A DNA stretch of 64,000 nucleotides from Liolophura sinensis. Its lineage: Eukaryota; Mollusca; Polyplacophora; Chitonida; Chitonidae. Position 1 is the first letter of the stretch. Every line of letters starts with the position of its first letter. The stretch covers positions 38,737,187-38,801,186 of the forward strand of contig NC_088301.1 in NCBI RefSeq assembly GCF_032854445.1, in the 5' to 3' direction. The translations under genes were made by a program, and so were the position numbers. The notes below the pieces were generated by a model, which was given only the letters and a program-made list of their open reading frames with translations, was not told the origin of the DNA and did not search any database. Below are positions 27,001 through 41,800 of this stretch, in pieces.

Positions 27001-27904
27001 ACAATTAGTTTGCCCACCTCGACATACTGAGTCGTCAGTGAAACTTTTCATTAGTATACTGAGCGTAAAAATCACCCAGCATGCATACAAATTCTTACAT
27101 ACTGTAACCAAATTAAAACCGAATTTTCAGTATACTGCGCATTGTTCAAAACTGATGGAGATCCTGAAACTTAATTGGGCAAAACAAGACGCACACTTTG
27201 AGCTCAACAACACTTGTTGGATATTAGGTTTCAATACTCACAAATGTCATCACTTCTTTGTCCAAATATCTTTAAATACAGATTTAATAGCCTGGGTGAT
27301 AATTGCTTAAACATCTTTATAAATGGATAAGATAACAATACTATACATACTATTCAGATTACTCTAATGATTACTAAAACGTTGAATATATGTATACTTT
27401 AGTATTTGTGTCTTAAAGTATGTGTGTCTTAAAGTCTGTGTGTCTGTCAGTCGCTATGACACTCTTGTCAGTTAAATCCCGACCTCCCTTTGATTTCCCT
27501 AGTTCTGTTAAAGCATTCAAATCAATTAAACACATGCGATTGCTTGCATTGTAATCCGTTCCCTATGATTTGCTTGCATATTTCCTGAATGTTAAATCTT
27601 GTTTAACAATTGAGTTACAGCTGTCCAATCTTGGATGCATGGATTGCCAGCTTTGCAAGTTTTCAGTTTAATAAATCAACAATCTATGAACCGGTCGTCC
27701 AGTTAATCTGGCGAAAAGTTAAATCGCTTTAACAACAAACAAGAACCGTGTATACCTGATCAAACGCCCCTGCAGTCGTACACTATTTTCGATTGGATAT
27801 AGATATACTAATTTCACCCCGTCTGCCACCGATGGGCGACGTCATTTATTATAGATCAAGCCGTATATTTTTTTTTACCCCAGTTTGTGGCTGCGGACTG
27901 GTTG

Positions 27905-28253
27905 GAATCACCCCGCCCACACCCGTCCAGAGAGTGGGGTTGTTGTGCATAGAGTGGTGTAGACCCAAACACACTGGAACGTCACGTGCTTTTGTCGGCC
28001 CTTTTCCCTTCTCACCCGAGCCGAGAGTCTGGGCGGAGACTGGATCAGATGTGGCCGTGACTCAGTGGAGAGCACTCGGATAACGGACTGACTGTTCACG
28101 ACTCCTTCAGCCAGCTCGCTTCAGCTGCAGGAGAAGCAAGTCACAAGCATAGGCTTTATACACAGCTTTGCCCCATCGGTTGGGCCCACTGGCTTGATTA
28201 TTACTCATAGCTGATCCCTCTAATAAAAGACACACATTCTGGCGAAAGGAACA
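27905..28253 (+). promoter_or_regulatory. Probable promoter and 5' UTR of the adhesion receptor
   Basis: This stretch is richer in GC than its surroundings. It carries CCCGCCCAC (about 27911), an E-box CACGTG (27983-27988), GGGCGG (about 28031) and an AP-1-like TGACTCA (28058-28064), and leads into the receptor start codon at 28254. The transcription start cannot be placed from sequence. Confidence 0.4.
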
Positions 28254-29722
28254 ATGGATACCAGAACAGTTTGGATATCTTTGGAATTGGTTTTACTTAC
28301 ACTCATCGTCGACAGTTCAGGTGAGTACATCCAAAAGTTTGTTTTTTTGTTAGCTTTTTTACCTTTATTTGTAATTTAAAAAAGATGATGTGGCTTACAT
28401 GTCGTCATTTTACGTAACATTGAATAAGCTGAAGTGACGAGTCCACATGGGGTGAATTAGGGTCGTATTTTCAAACGAACAGTATAGGCAAGGTAAAGAG
28501 ACAATCACTTCGTTTTAAGTTTTATGTGTGCATGAGAACACGCACTGGCTGGATATGCACTGATGTTCTGTACTATGTTTCTGTCTGTGTATTGACCATA
28601 TGGCTGATCCGACTGCATGTGTGTGTGCATGAAGACGGTATAAGGAGTTTGGAGGATATATAGTTCATATATATTTTATACCATACGTACCATATGCATC
28701 TGGAATATAGAAAGATGAATTACTTCTGGACGGGTTCTGAATGTACATGTAGGGTGCTTCATTTATCCATGACAGGACTGATCAATTCCAAGCATGCATC
28801 TGACTATAGGTAAAGTAATAAGGCACAATAAAGGCAATACGAGTCACACACCTCATCACCGCCTTGTCTTATGTCCTTGGTATATAACTAGGCCAATACA
28901 ATGGTGCTGAACAAAAAACCTGTTACCAGAATATTTTCTGACTCCAAGTACCAGTGTATGATAAGTATCGACAAAGTCGCATTAAGTTCCTCTTGGCAGA
29001 TTTAGCCTCGCCCAGCAAAGTATATACTTGTTGATGGTGCTTATTGATGGTGCCTGTTTAATATTTCCTATCATGCAGCATACAATTGTGCTCACTCGTG
29101 ATGGGGCTTGTTTGATAGTTCAAAGCGTACAGTATGCTGTTGTGTCCATCTCAACGTACAGCCAAACGTCCTTCATGGATATTATATTGACCCTAAGTAA
29201 TGCAGTTTCTAGGCCAAAAAGAGAGTTTTTGTTCCGTTTGTTTCACGGGGAATGTAATGTATAGCAGTGTGTTTATCAAACACGACAAAGCGATCCTTGC
29301 TTGATTTACAACTGTTTCCAACACTGAGATGACATCATGTACCCGCAGCTGGTACAGCCGTATAACCTGCTTTTTGAGAACTCCATGTACATTGTTCAAA
29401 AGAAACATGTGGAAGACAATTTAACCTTTAGATAAGTATATGTATTGTGTAAAAAAAACCCTTTTAGAGTTTGTAATGTAATGTTGTGTATGTATGTTAA
29501 ATCGGTGAAATTAGTAGTTTTGTTTTTGTGGTGCTCTTAAACCCTATACGAGGCCAAGACCTTGCATGCACATAAATCAAACTTTGTACTTAGTTCATGA
29601 CGCCCTATACTCTATGCAAAGAAGTCAGGATCTCGTGTTGTGGACAAAAAAGAACCTCCTCACTCTTAACCGTGCCTGGTTTGGTTATAGATAAATACAG
29701 ACACATTTTGTTCAAGGAAATA

Positions 29723-29820
<98 letters not shown>

Positions 29821-32800
29821 TCAACAATCTGAGTCATTCAATGGAGCTAATTCGACTCAGAAAATGAGTCCTATGACTCACGAGTTTTCTGCCTAGACTA
29901 ATACAAATGAGTCAAAATATAGCCAGATGACTCCATTGGATTACTCACATTTTTGAGTCAGTTGACCCAAACTTTTCTCTCAGTACAGTATCTCATTTTC
30001 TCTGCCTGTTCCTGATTGACATTTACTAATGAGTACCATAATGCTATAGGACTGCATTATAGGTAAAACGCCATCGCTCCTAGAAAATGGGTCCCTGTCA
30101 AAGTTGAACTCACAACATCGCTTGTCAAATTTAAAACCTTTTCAGCTGTGTCGAGTCAGCGGATAATTTAATGGTTTTCCTGTTCAGCGAGTTAGTAGGC
30201 TCCTCGAGACATACATGTAGTTCTCAAGTAAAGATTTGTAAAACAATATACAGATTATGAGTCTACGGCAGTATTCTGTAAAGGTCTCGTTGTTCCAGGA
30301 AGTAAGCATTTCGGTGGGAAATGGGCGTTGATCGAGCTGAGCGTGGCTCTGTCGGGACAAAAACAGGCCTTAGTTAGTACTCAGGAGTGACACTGTATAT
30401 GCAGTCTAAACGCCTGCGATACGCTTTCTCAACGATACCAGAACATGTGCCATGTGAAGACTGGGTCAGTTTTTTCGTGAACATTCTTCAGGGAAATTCA
30501 AACGATTCAAACGATACAGAAAGCCATTCTTGATCGTATCCGTTGTACAGAAGATTCCATAGGTAGAAGTTCTTCTGAGCATATCTGGAAGTGCTATGGT
30601 TTAGTATATATATGCTTAGATATCAATGAACACAAGCTACAATTAATAGTCAAATATACATGTCAGTCCTTAGCTATCCAGAAAATTAAATATGTGAATT
30701 CTAATGTGGAATAAAAAAAAGGAAGAGTAAGGGTCTCCCCGAAAATTTGGTAATGTCACGCAGTTGTGAATTAAGATTTGTCTCAACTCTCTTGATATAT
30801 AGATTAAGATGTTTGCGGCAGCAGTCACTTATAACTGTTAGCGTCAATTACTTTAAGCAAATGACGTAAATGACCTATAAGCTCAAAGCACAGTGTGGTA
30901 TAAGCGCTGGGCATACTGCTAAAAAATACTGTGGGAGAAATGGTCGTGAGTCAGATTATATTTCATGAGTCCTTACTGAAGGAATTTACAAATTTTCCCA
31001 GATGTTGTTGCCGGTTAGATTTCTACCAGACTCGATAAGCGAGATAAATAACGGCGGATCAAGACCTTTGATTCTATGTATGGCAGTGTATAGCGTTCTT
31101 GTGTTTCTCATATGGGCATGGTATAGAATAATCTGACAACGTATTTCACGCCTGAAAATTTGACACCTGAAAATTTGACACTAGGCTGACATGAAATATT
31201 TAACCCTTTTCTCTTTTCACATATCATAACTGTTTCATCACACTCATCAACCATTTTTTTTTGGACAATATATTTCTCCTTTTGTTATACACCCAACACC
31301 CATGCATGCAGCCCTCTTTGATAGTGAACATATGTTTTGTCTATCTGAACAGATGTTCCCTGCTCGTAAGCGTTTTGACCCTTTCCAAGCTCTTCCCAGT
31401 TTAGCTTGTCATATAAGCCAGCCTATGTGAATAATGTTTCTCGAGACTATGAACACAATAGTAATCGTGATCAAACTGCACAAAGAAAAAGGCGATGACA
31501 CTGCTTGTCTAACATCTATGAATTACTAATTGGATGTATTAATTTTTATGTCTTTTGCACACTTACAAAAAACAGGTATTTGTTGAAGATGGAGTACTGT
31601 ATACTAGGTATTACATTGATCTTGTGCTTCATATTTAGACTGCTTATTCCTGGCACCTTACAGTCATCAGGTTATTTTATGCACTAATTTCCTGGAATCT
31701 TTTCTAATATATGGAAGCTTTTGCATGTGTTAACTTCATTTCAGTTAATTGTAAAGGCTGTTGATATCCGCTCATCTGTTCTGATTAGCTCACATGGTTT
31801 GTGTTGCCGTGTGAAAGATAAGCAAATTTCCTATTCTTGAACTATATGCATGTAAGTACTCTCGGTGTCCAATCTGGACCAACACAAATCGCATGTCTCC
31901 AGATAATAGTACATAAACTTCAGTATATATTTTTTTACACATGCTAGGATGTAGTTTGTATAGAAAAATAGTTCTAAAGACTTGGCATAAATGATGTTCA
32001 GACCTTTTAATACCACGTCTACCTCGCAATACTAATTGTGATCAATTGATTTGTCGATAATTTAATGTGTATTCTTCTGCTTTTACGTATTGGTAGCTCA
32101 TATGCACGCTGGGAGAGATACGTGAAGAAAAGTTTATGATATAAAGGAATTCACTCACATGATTATGGTTTTTTTGCACCTTGCTTCAAATAGCTACAAA
32201 TCTTCCGTAAATTCTTGTAAGTGCACGAATGCTAAAAGTAGGCTATATTTAGTTCATTGAATTCTATTGTTTACCCTTGTGTGCAACTGAACGCGGTATG
32301 TTTATGTAAACACGGTTAACTATATGTCCTTAGGACCTGAGAAGTCCTATTATAATATTTCCATGGAAATTATGTTGAGGAGTTGAAGTGTTTTCTAGGC
32401 CAAAGTAGTCTGTAAGCGTTCCTCAGCCACAGCCCTTGTTAAATCTGATAAATGAGAAAGAGACGAGTGTACGACCCCACTCTGACCGGTACCCCCGGAA
32501 GTGAACTCTTAGCGACCGTCCCCGTATTTATGCATCGGCTTCAGGGCTTTGAATTATTATACAGCATCCTCTGTTAATGCGGATTAATTACCAAAAGTGT
32601 CATAATTTGATGTCTAAAACAACAACAAAGACATCCTGTTTTTATCTGGAAAAATCTTTGAGCTAAATGGGACACTCCTGTCCTTTGACCTTTTAAGAAG
32701 CTATGGGCGCCACAAGGCGTCAACATAGTACTTGAAGAGTTCGGAAGCAAGGATAGAAAATAAAGAATCATACTGTTTTGTATTACTTAGAAACTCATTT

Positions 32801-35800
32801 TCGACATCTACGGCAGAGACATTAAGACTGAATTGTAGATTATATTTTTATGTGTGTGAAAGCAGTGCATGTTTAATATTCAAGGTTGTAACCGATGTTA
32901 TTTTATCAATGTGAGGAGTACACACTTACAAGTAGTTAGGCATGTGCGCCTTTCTGTAGCTGTTGTCTATATATGTCGACAAACGAATTCCACTCATGTA
33001 TCAAAAAGGCCTGAATAAAATAAATACTAAACTGTTATGGCCCATGTATATCTTTTGTCCCAAGGTCATTATCAAACATGTCTGAAGGTGGGGAGTATAT
33101 AGCAAACCATATCACTAATTTGTGACATTGCTTTAAGATTTAATTGTAAAAATACAAGGTTCACTTGATCGGTCGCTCATGCATGAGGTTGGTCCACATA
33201 TTTTAATGTCTGATAGTAGGGAATATGAGAATCTGCGGAGCGGATCTGTGACATTCTCTGCTTTTAGACTGGAATAGGTCACCATTTCCCCTGGGTCTTC
33301 ATCAAAAAGACAGGGCTAATGATGCCTGAAACTGGAGAATATGACAAATTTGGTCGCCATTCTGTGACATTCTCTACTTTCAGATTGTTTTATCCGGAAA
33401 TATGTCATTTTCCAAAATTGTCTCTTGACTTGCCCTGCATGTCAATATGATCATATCTCAGTTTGGATCGTGGTTGTACCAGTTGTTTATGTGGCAAAAC
33501 AAGAGAAACCAATTTAAGAAATGTTTCAACAGATGACCGACAGTAGCTATTGGACTTAATATAAACAAGGACATATGTTCAGGGTAGGACATTGTTTCAT
33601 TCTCCGTCACAGATTACCTCTCCATCCGAAATGCACGGACTAACTGTCTATCGCAAACCAACCGACTAAAGGTTCATCCCATAACTAACTGTCCATCACA
33701 GATTGACTGACTAACTGTCCATCCCGGATCAAATGATTAACTGCCTATTGGAGATTGACTAACTAATTGCTCATCCCGGGTCGATTGACAAACTGTCCAT
33801 CCACAAGTGACACACTAACTGTCCATTCCAGATCAATTACCGACTAACTCTCCATCGAAGATTGACTGACTAACAGTCCATCCCAGACCAACGAACTTTG
33901 TATGTTTCTCTCTCGAATCATAAGTTTTAAAACATGGTCTTCAGTTTTATTCTTATTTTTTAAGAGCTGTGACAATGTTTAGGCGTAGTTGGTATGATAT
34001 CCTGAGCGGCAACATCGGCGTTCATTAACAGGGCAATGTTATCATGGTATCTTAAAAAGTACTGCAGGTATTGAGCTCAGGTTTTGCACACATGTAGAAC
34101 ATAATAACACGAGAGGGGTGTTCTATCGTTGATTCGATGTGTGTATATTAATTACCGTAAATGTCAAAATTCATAACTTAGTGTGGTGTGCATTAGAATC
34201 AATGTTAAACAAAATGTTAGTGGTGGTTTCTTTAAAAGGTACTGCATGTATTGACCTGAAGCTTTACATGCGTATAAAGCACAATGATACGAGAAGAAAG
34301 CTCCATCGCTGATGCTCTGTGTGTATATTAATTACCGTAAATTACCAAATTCATTATTTCGGTACTGTATGTATTGAGATGACGTTTTGTAGCTCTTTGA
34401 TTGCTAGCCTTACTGCCAACTCTGTTTCCTTTGTCGCATTCGATATATTATGAATGAGTCTAGCACTCTTGCTATGTCGATTTCACATCACGCCGCTTCT
34501 CTGATATTGATAACCTTATAAAACTGCAGTAAGGCATTTGGGTCACTTGCAGCGCGAAGGTAAACACAGATGCGTGTATGGAGGGTAATCTTATACATGG
34601 GAGTAAAGGTCGTTTATTTTCTGTCCGGTAGTGCTGCCAAACCTCCAGTTGATGGTATTAATGATAAAAAAATGTCCTTATTAACCCTAATAATTCTTAT
34701 CTGAAAATACTACTCGGATTCTGTCAGTTAATTAAGTCGCTACATAAAATGCTGAGAAATTCTAAACCCGCATCTAATTTCCACCGTGAACATTAAGCCC
34801 TATCATGAATGCTTAAACTTTAGTTTACTTTGTATCGTCAGTGAAAGTGCGATTTATTTATTTATTTATTTGATTGGTGTTTTACACAAGAATATTTCAC
34901 TTATTCGACGGCGACCAGCATTATGGTGGAAAGAAACCGGGTACAGCCCGGGGGAAAACCACGACCATCCGCAGCTGGCAGGCCTTCCCACGTACGGATG
35001 AAGGTGTGAACTTAAGCTGCAGGTCCTATACTAATTTATTTATCAGTATTTTTCATGAATATTTGGAATACAAGGTCAAATTCTTGATGCAAGTAATAGG
35101 TTTACCATAGGTTTATTTATTACAGTTCCAGGCCGGACTAAAGGTCAAGCTTATTTCCGAGATTACAATACCTTTGTATATGTTCCTTTTCCGGCGGGTC
35201 ATAATTGCGTCATTTTACGTATATATATGCATCAGGAAGTACTTGAACATGTACCTTCCACAAACTCTCATACTGTATATATTATCCAAATGAACTAATT
35301 TTTATGGACATATAAATATGCTGAAATCTGCTGAAATGTTGGTCTGCCTATAACAACTCATTCCTCAAACGCTGCATGGCACAAACTTACAGATTGGTTT
35401 CTCGTTGTTTAGTTAAACCTCGCGAGATTCCGTCACGTATGTTTACAGAAGTTCTGCCGTGCAGAAGTCGTTTAAAAAATTTAGCGTACAAGCGCAGATC
35501 GAGTTTCCTCTACAACTGTGTCGGAATGGGTCAATATGTCATCCCTTAAGCTCTCAGTTACCATGGAAACGCGGAAAGGGCGGGAAAGGTCTAGCCTAGG
35601 CGCATTTGTCTCCATACAACCAGCATCATGTACCACAAATAACTGAAATTATCAAGATAAGAGACTTTAGCCTATGGTATAGATTTCATTTTCCCCGTTT
35701 AGCAAAACGGCCGGAGACATTAAATCAAGATGGCAGTGAAATGTGGAAAATGTAGGTCAAAATTTTATATGCTATCAAACGTAATCCATTTATACATGGG

Positions 35801-38800
35801 ACCTTTATGGCAGTAGTTATTACAAATGCCAACAATAAAACAGTAATTACTGAATCAGCAGATGGATATCACTCCTGTTGCGAGTCATACAGGATATTTA
35901 TTATGTAATATATTGCTATATTATATATAGAGCTATAAATTGTCAGAGTAAAAAAAAATGATACTAATTTCTTCTTTTGTAGGATTTCGAATTCTGTTTC
36001 TTGGTTTTCTTTATGAGTGTTGCTGGTTCGGGTACTGGAACCAGCAAAGGAGGTCGCTCTCACTACTTCGGCTGCGAGTCAGGGTTTTTTTCATTCCGAG
36101 CGCTCCTGTTTAGCCGTATAGTCATATATGTGAAGACCAAGCAAATAAATACATTAGTAAATAGGTAAATAACCTTATTGCTGAGAAGAGGGGGGGGGGG
36201 GCGGATGTAAATGCATTAGGTCGCTTATAACATGAGAGTGTTGAGGGGCTATCTGAAACAGTGAACATTCTTATATACTGAGCCAAGTTCTCCCATATAG
36301 TTCGTGTAGGCACCACGCTGCAAATGAGAGGGAAACTCGTCACTTCGAAGGTCGAGATAATCATTTTATAGTGAATGCACGTGGGACCGAACCATGGACA
36401 AGTGTTAACAGTAGTCATGTCACAAGAAACGGGATGATTGAATTTGTGTTAACAAGAATGGTACTTGTTAACTGCAGAGCGGCTTTTTTCATGCGTTTCT
36501 CGATTCGGTTAAACTGTATATCTAAGAATACATGATGTGATGACTAAACGAAATTGATTTGAGAAAATCACACAAAAATGACTATCTGCGTTATGACAGT
36601 TTGCTCTGATTGGTTCTGTGTGCTTACAAAAGGGTTCTCGTGCACTTAAGTCAGCACTACTTTGATTGGCAAGAGTGACATGCATTTGCAACTGATCAAA
36701 ATCATATAACCAAGTTTACACTTATAATGAAAGAAAGTCAATTCGTGGAATAATGTTGATTACTCTCAGACAACTAGTGTAGAGTATAAACAAGAACCTA
36801 CTCAAGTGTGTCCTTGTTTTTACTCTCAGTGTTTACAGAAAACTTATACTGTCTTTGAATGTTTTCACAAATCATATATGTAACCGGTGAAGCCACTTAA
36901 CGTTGTAATTCCGACTACTGGTTAAAGACTTCCGTATTTTAGCGATGAGGGTTCTTCCTGGTGAAAAACGTTAGATTTGGGTGAACAAACTCTCCCCTAA
37001 TTCTCGACAGTCTTTAATTAAGAGCATGTGTATACTGAACTTGAAATGACCTAGTGTATATTTCTGAAGCTTGAAAGTAAAGAGGAATATTGTCCAGATA
37101 CGGCAGGCAAAATGGAGGAATGGAATGGACGTCAGTGAAAATTTTTTTTCTTGGGAAATGGCCCCTGACGGTATAGGTGTCTGTTTTCACGCACAACGAT
37201 ATGGTTTTGAATGCTGTCTGGCGCCAAACGGGGTGGAAATCTTAAACTGGGGCATGGTGCACACGAGAGCCGTTTCGAGTGCTTCCTTACATATTATGAC
37301 TGCGATGGTTTCTACATTACCGGTAGCCAACCCCGCATATTGTTTACGAAGTAATTAATAAAACTGACCTGGAATACACACGCATACACGTACGCTCCCG
37401 CATATACACGATAGCCAACTTGGATGGCTGTGTATAATGGGTCATCGGAGAGGGCAAATTAATTTTTACGCAAGTGAATGATGACACAGTGCAAGTTGCA
37501 GTAGCTAGATAAAAAAAAAAGCTCCAAGATAGCATGTATATGAAACCTATTAGAAACAGTCTGTTACCCGGGATTAAATGACACCGACAGGATGGAAATT
37601 CAGTGTTAGGTTGATTAGCTCAAACATTAAAATGCTAAAAAGAAATGTAAGGGTACAGAGTAGAGAAGATGCATGACGACTGGTACAGAAATGACAGAAT
37701 GGTTGAAACTTAGTGATGGGATTTTAAGCTCTTATGGAGCAGTCGTTACAGAATGGTAAGGTCACACAGAGGAGTAGTGACAGGGTGTTAATTAAGCTCA
37801 CACAGAGCGGTAGTGACTGGATAGTAGAAAGGTATGGCAAATAAGCCTGACGGTAGAAAAGTGCAGACAGGATGGTAAGGTCACACGGAACTGTAGTGAC
37901 CAGATGGTCAGCTCACACAGAGCATTACTGACAGGATGGTAGAAAAGTGGTGACCGAAAGGTAAGCCCACACGGAGCAGTAGTGACAGGATGGTAAGCTC
38001 ATACAGAGCAGTAGTGACAGGATGGTCATTAAGCTCCCACAGTACATTACTGACAGGATGGTACAAAAGTTGTTACTGGATGGTAAGCTCACACAGACCA
38101 TTACTAACAGGATGGTAGATAAGTGGTGACGGAATGGTAAGCTCACACGGAGCAGTAATGACAGGATGGTCAGCTCACACAGAACATTACCGACAGGATA
38201 GTAGAAAAGAGGTGATGAGATGGTGAGCTCACGTAGAGCAGGAGTGACATTATGGTAGAAAAGTGGTGACGGGATGGTAGGCTCACACAGAGCAGTAGTG
38301 ACAGGATGGTCATTAAGTTCCCACAGTACATTACTGACAGGATGGTAGAAAAGTGGTGACGGGATAGTAAGCTCACACAGAGCAGTAGTGACAGGATGGT
38401 CATTAAGTTCCCACAATATATTACTGACAGGATGGTAGAAAAGTGGTGACGGGATGGGAAGCTCACACAGAGCAGTAGTGATAGGATGGTCATTAAGCTC
38501 CCACAGTACATCACTGACGGGATGGTAGAAAAGTGGTGACGGGATGGTAGGCTCACACAGAGCAGTAGTGACAGGATGGTCATTAAGCTCCCACAGTACA
38601 TCACTGACAGGATGGTAGAAAAGTGGTGACGGGATGGGAAGCTCACACAGAGCAGTAGTGACAGGATGGTCATTAAGTTCCCACAATATATTACTGACAG
38701 GATGGTAGAAAAGTGGTGACGGGATGGTAGGCTCACACAGAGCAGTAGTGACAGGATGGTCATTAAGCTCCCACAGTACATCACTGACAGGATGGTAGAA

Positions 38801-41800
38801 AAGTGATGACGGGATGGTAGGCTCACACAGAGCAGTAGTGACAGGATGGTCATTAAGTTCCCACAATATATTACTGACAGGATGGTAGAAAAGTGGTGAC
38901 GGGATGGTAGGCTCACACAGAGCAGTAGTGACAGGATGGTCATTAAGCTCCCACAATATATTACTGACAGGATGGTAGAAAAGTGGTGACGGGATGGAAA
39001 GCTCACACAGAGCAGTAGTGACAGGATGGTCATTAAGCTCCCACAGTACATCACTGATGGGATGGTAGAAAAGTGGTGACGGGATGGAAAGCTCACACAG
39101 AGCAGTAGTGACAGGATGGTCATTAAGCTCCCACAGTACATCACTGACAGGATGGTAGAAAAGTGGTGACGGGATGGAAAGCTCACCACACAGAGCAGTA
39201 GTGAAAGGATGTTAAGCCCACACAGAGCACAAAAGTGACAGGATAGTAAGTTCACAGAGCACAGCGACGGGATAGAAAGCACAGGGAAGCGACAGGATAG
39301 TAAGCTGACGGAGCACAGAAGTTACTGGATAGTGAACTCGCAGTACACAGAAGTGACAGGATAGTAAGCTCACAGAGCACAGGAGTTACAGGATAATAAA
39401 CTCGCAGAGCACAGAAGTGACAAGATAGTAAGCTCGCAGAACACAGAAGTGACAGGATAGTAAGCTCACAGAAGTGACAAGATAGTAAGCTCGCAGAACA
39501 CAGAAGTGACAGGATAGTAAGGTCACAGAGCACAGAAGTGACAGGATAGTAAGGTCACAGAGCACAGAAGTTATTGGATAATAAGTCCACAGAAGTGACA
39601 GGATAATAAACTCGCAGAGCACAGAAGTGACAGGATAGTAAGCTCACAGAGAAAGGGAGTTACAGGATAATAAGTCCACAGAAGTGACACGATAGTAAAC
39701 TCGCAGAGCACAGAAGTGAGAGGATAGTAAGCTCACAGAGCACAGAAGTTACTGGATAGTAAGTCCACAGAAGTGACAGGATAGCAAACTCACAGAGCAC
39801 AGAAGTGACAGGATAGTAAACTCGCAGAACACAGAAGTGACAGGATAGTTAGCTCACAGAGCACATAAGTGACAGGGTAGTAAGCTCACAGAGCACAGAA
39901 GTGACAGGATAGTAAGCTCACAGAGCACAGAAGTTACAGGACAATAAGTCCACAGAAGTGACAGGATAGTAAACTCGCAGATCACAGAAGTGACAGGATA
40001 GTAAGCTCACAGAACACAGAAGTTACAGGATAATAAGCTCACACGAGTGACGGAATAATAAACTCGCAGAGCACATAAGTGACAGGGTAGTAAGGTCACA
40101 GAGAAAAGGAGTTACAGGATAATAAGTACACAGAAGTGACACGATAGTAAACTCGTAGAACACAGAAGTTACAGGATAGTAAGTCCACAGACGTGACAGG
40201 ATAGTAAACTCGCAGAGCACAGAAGTGACAGGATAGTAAGCTCGCAGAACAAGGCAGTGACAGGATGTCAATCTCAGATAGAACGATAGTGATAGGATGG
40301 TAAACTCACATTATACAGTGGTGATAGGATGGTAAGCTCACATATAACAGCACTGACAGGATGTTAACCTCACAGAGAACAGCACTGACAGGATGTTAAC
40401 CTCACAGAGAACAGCACTGACAGGGTGTTAAACTCACAGAGAACAGCCCTGACAGGATGTTAACCTCACAGAGAACAGCACTGACAAGATGTTAACCTCA
40501 CAGAGAACAGCACTGACAGGGTGTTAAACTCACAGAGAACAGCACTGACAGGGTGTTAAACTCACAGAGAACAACACGGAAAGGATGTTAAAGTCACACA
40601 GCACAGTAGTGGTAGGACCTTAAGGTCACGAAACGAGATATCAGTTTCGGTATTTTAATCTAAGACAGCACAGCAATGAGAGCATGTTAGCATGGATTGT
40701 AGATTGTGACAGCATAGCAGTGACTGTAAATGTTAAACACAATATGTATCTATATATTTTCTTTAAATAAAGACATAACGTATGTTTGACTAATGGGCCC
40801 TTTCCTTTAGTGGTTATAGTTCGTCTGCATGGACGTGTATCATGTAATGTGTACCAAATGACACGACACGTTTAAGAACTAGTAATGCGACTGAGAAGAT
40901 GTTGAACTTTGAAACTGGTACCACATGTTTACTTGGTGTATTCCGCAAGAAAACATTCTCGGACCCTGAGACATATCACCCTTGCAGTGCATATACAGAT
41001 GTAGAACTTGTCAAAAATCACAGATAAAATGTCATATAATGCCTTATAAAGTTTATATTATAGTCATTAAGGACCCCTGCATGTTTGCTCCGCGCATTAT
41101 GCGCCCTTCTCCTGCCGTTATAAACCGAATCTTACTTATAGGCTATGTCTAGATAAGAAAGTATTAACTTGTGTATAATTAGGCGGATCATTCAGACATT
41201 AGATTCTCTTATATCTTATTAGATACTGTTTAGATTACGACTAGTATCACTCAATCAAAAAGTCGATTTAATTATTAGAGTCTTTTCACAAATTTTGCTA
41301 CATGCAGTCACGACTTCGCGACAAAAGCGAAGTAGAATTAACTGTTTGTTTACAACCTCAAATGTGTAAACCAACACAGATTTGTGACTACAGTAATCAT
41401 GTCTAATATCCGGTGCCGTGTATCATCCAGTCATCTGTTACAGCTAGCATTTTTAATGTATATCATAACCTCCAAAAAGATTAATCCATTGATATCTAAT
41501 GAATGCCTAAATGGAAGACAAATTTTGATGGAGGTAATGGTGCATAAATTATAATATTTAAATTTTGTACTTGCATAAGGATAATCTTCATATCTGTTTG
41601 TCAGATAATGAATCATTCAGTAACTAGGAACAGATTTTTCATATTTTGGGATTACCTGCATATATTTTACATTTCCCTAATCTATCTAGGCTCCTATGCT
41701 AACAACCCAAATTCCAAGTGACTGAAACATGGCGGCAGCTGCGAAAACAGTTGGCAAGGATATTATGGAATATTATCCGTATTTATCAAAATTGTGGTTT

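Larger units (their letters stand above)
20280..28253. other. Intergenic region, RPS7 to the receptor gene
   Basis: About 8 kb with no supported gene. It holds the RPS7 3' UTR, SINE fragments (20562, 20965, 25940), a 618-bp MITE (25105-25722), a long AT microsatellite, a degenerate tandem region (26640-27000) and, from about 27900, the probable promoter and 5' UTR of the receptor. Open frames at 21363-21737 and 23985-24359 on the minus strand match nothing I recognise. Confidence 0.6.

Noticed and set aside
37925-39282. Two overlapping minus-strand open frames of 343 and 370 codons with 30-residue repeats
   Set aside because: They exist because the 90-bp minisatellite unit is a multiple of three and lacks stops in two frames. 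Both frames are open at once, the sequence varies at DNA level without codon bias, and neighbouring 32-bp zones break them.
37560-40770. Regular repeats suggesting a CRISPR array
   Set aside because: There are no unique spacers between constant repeats; the whole unit is repeated, and the genome is eukaryotic.
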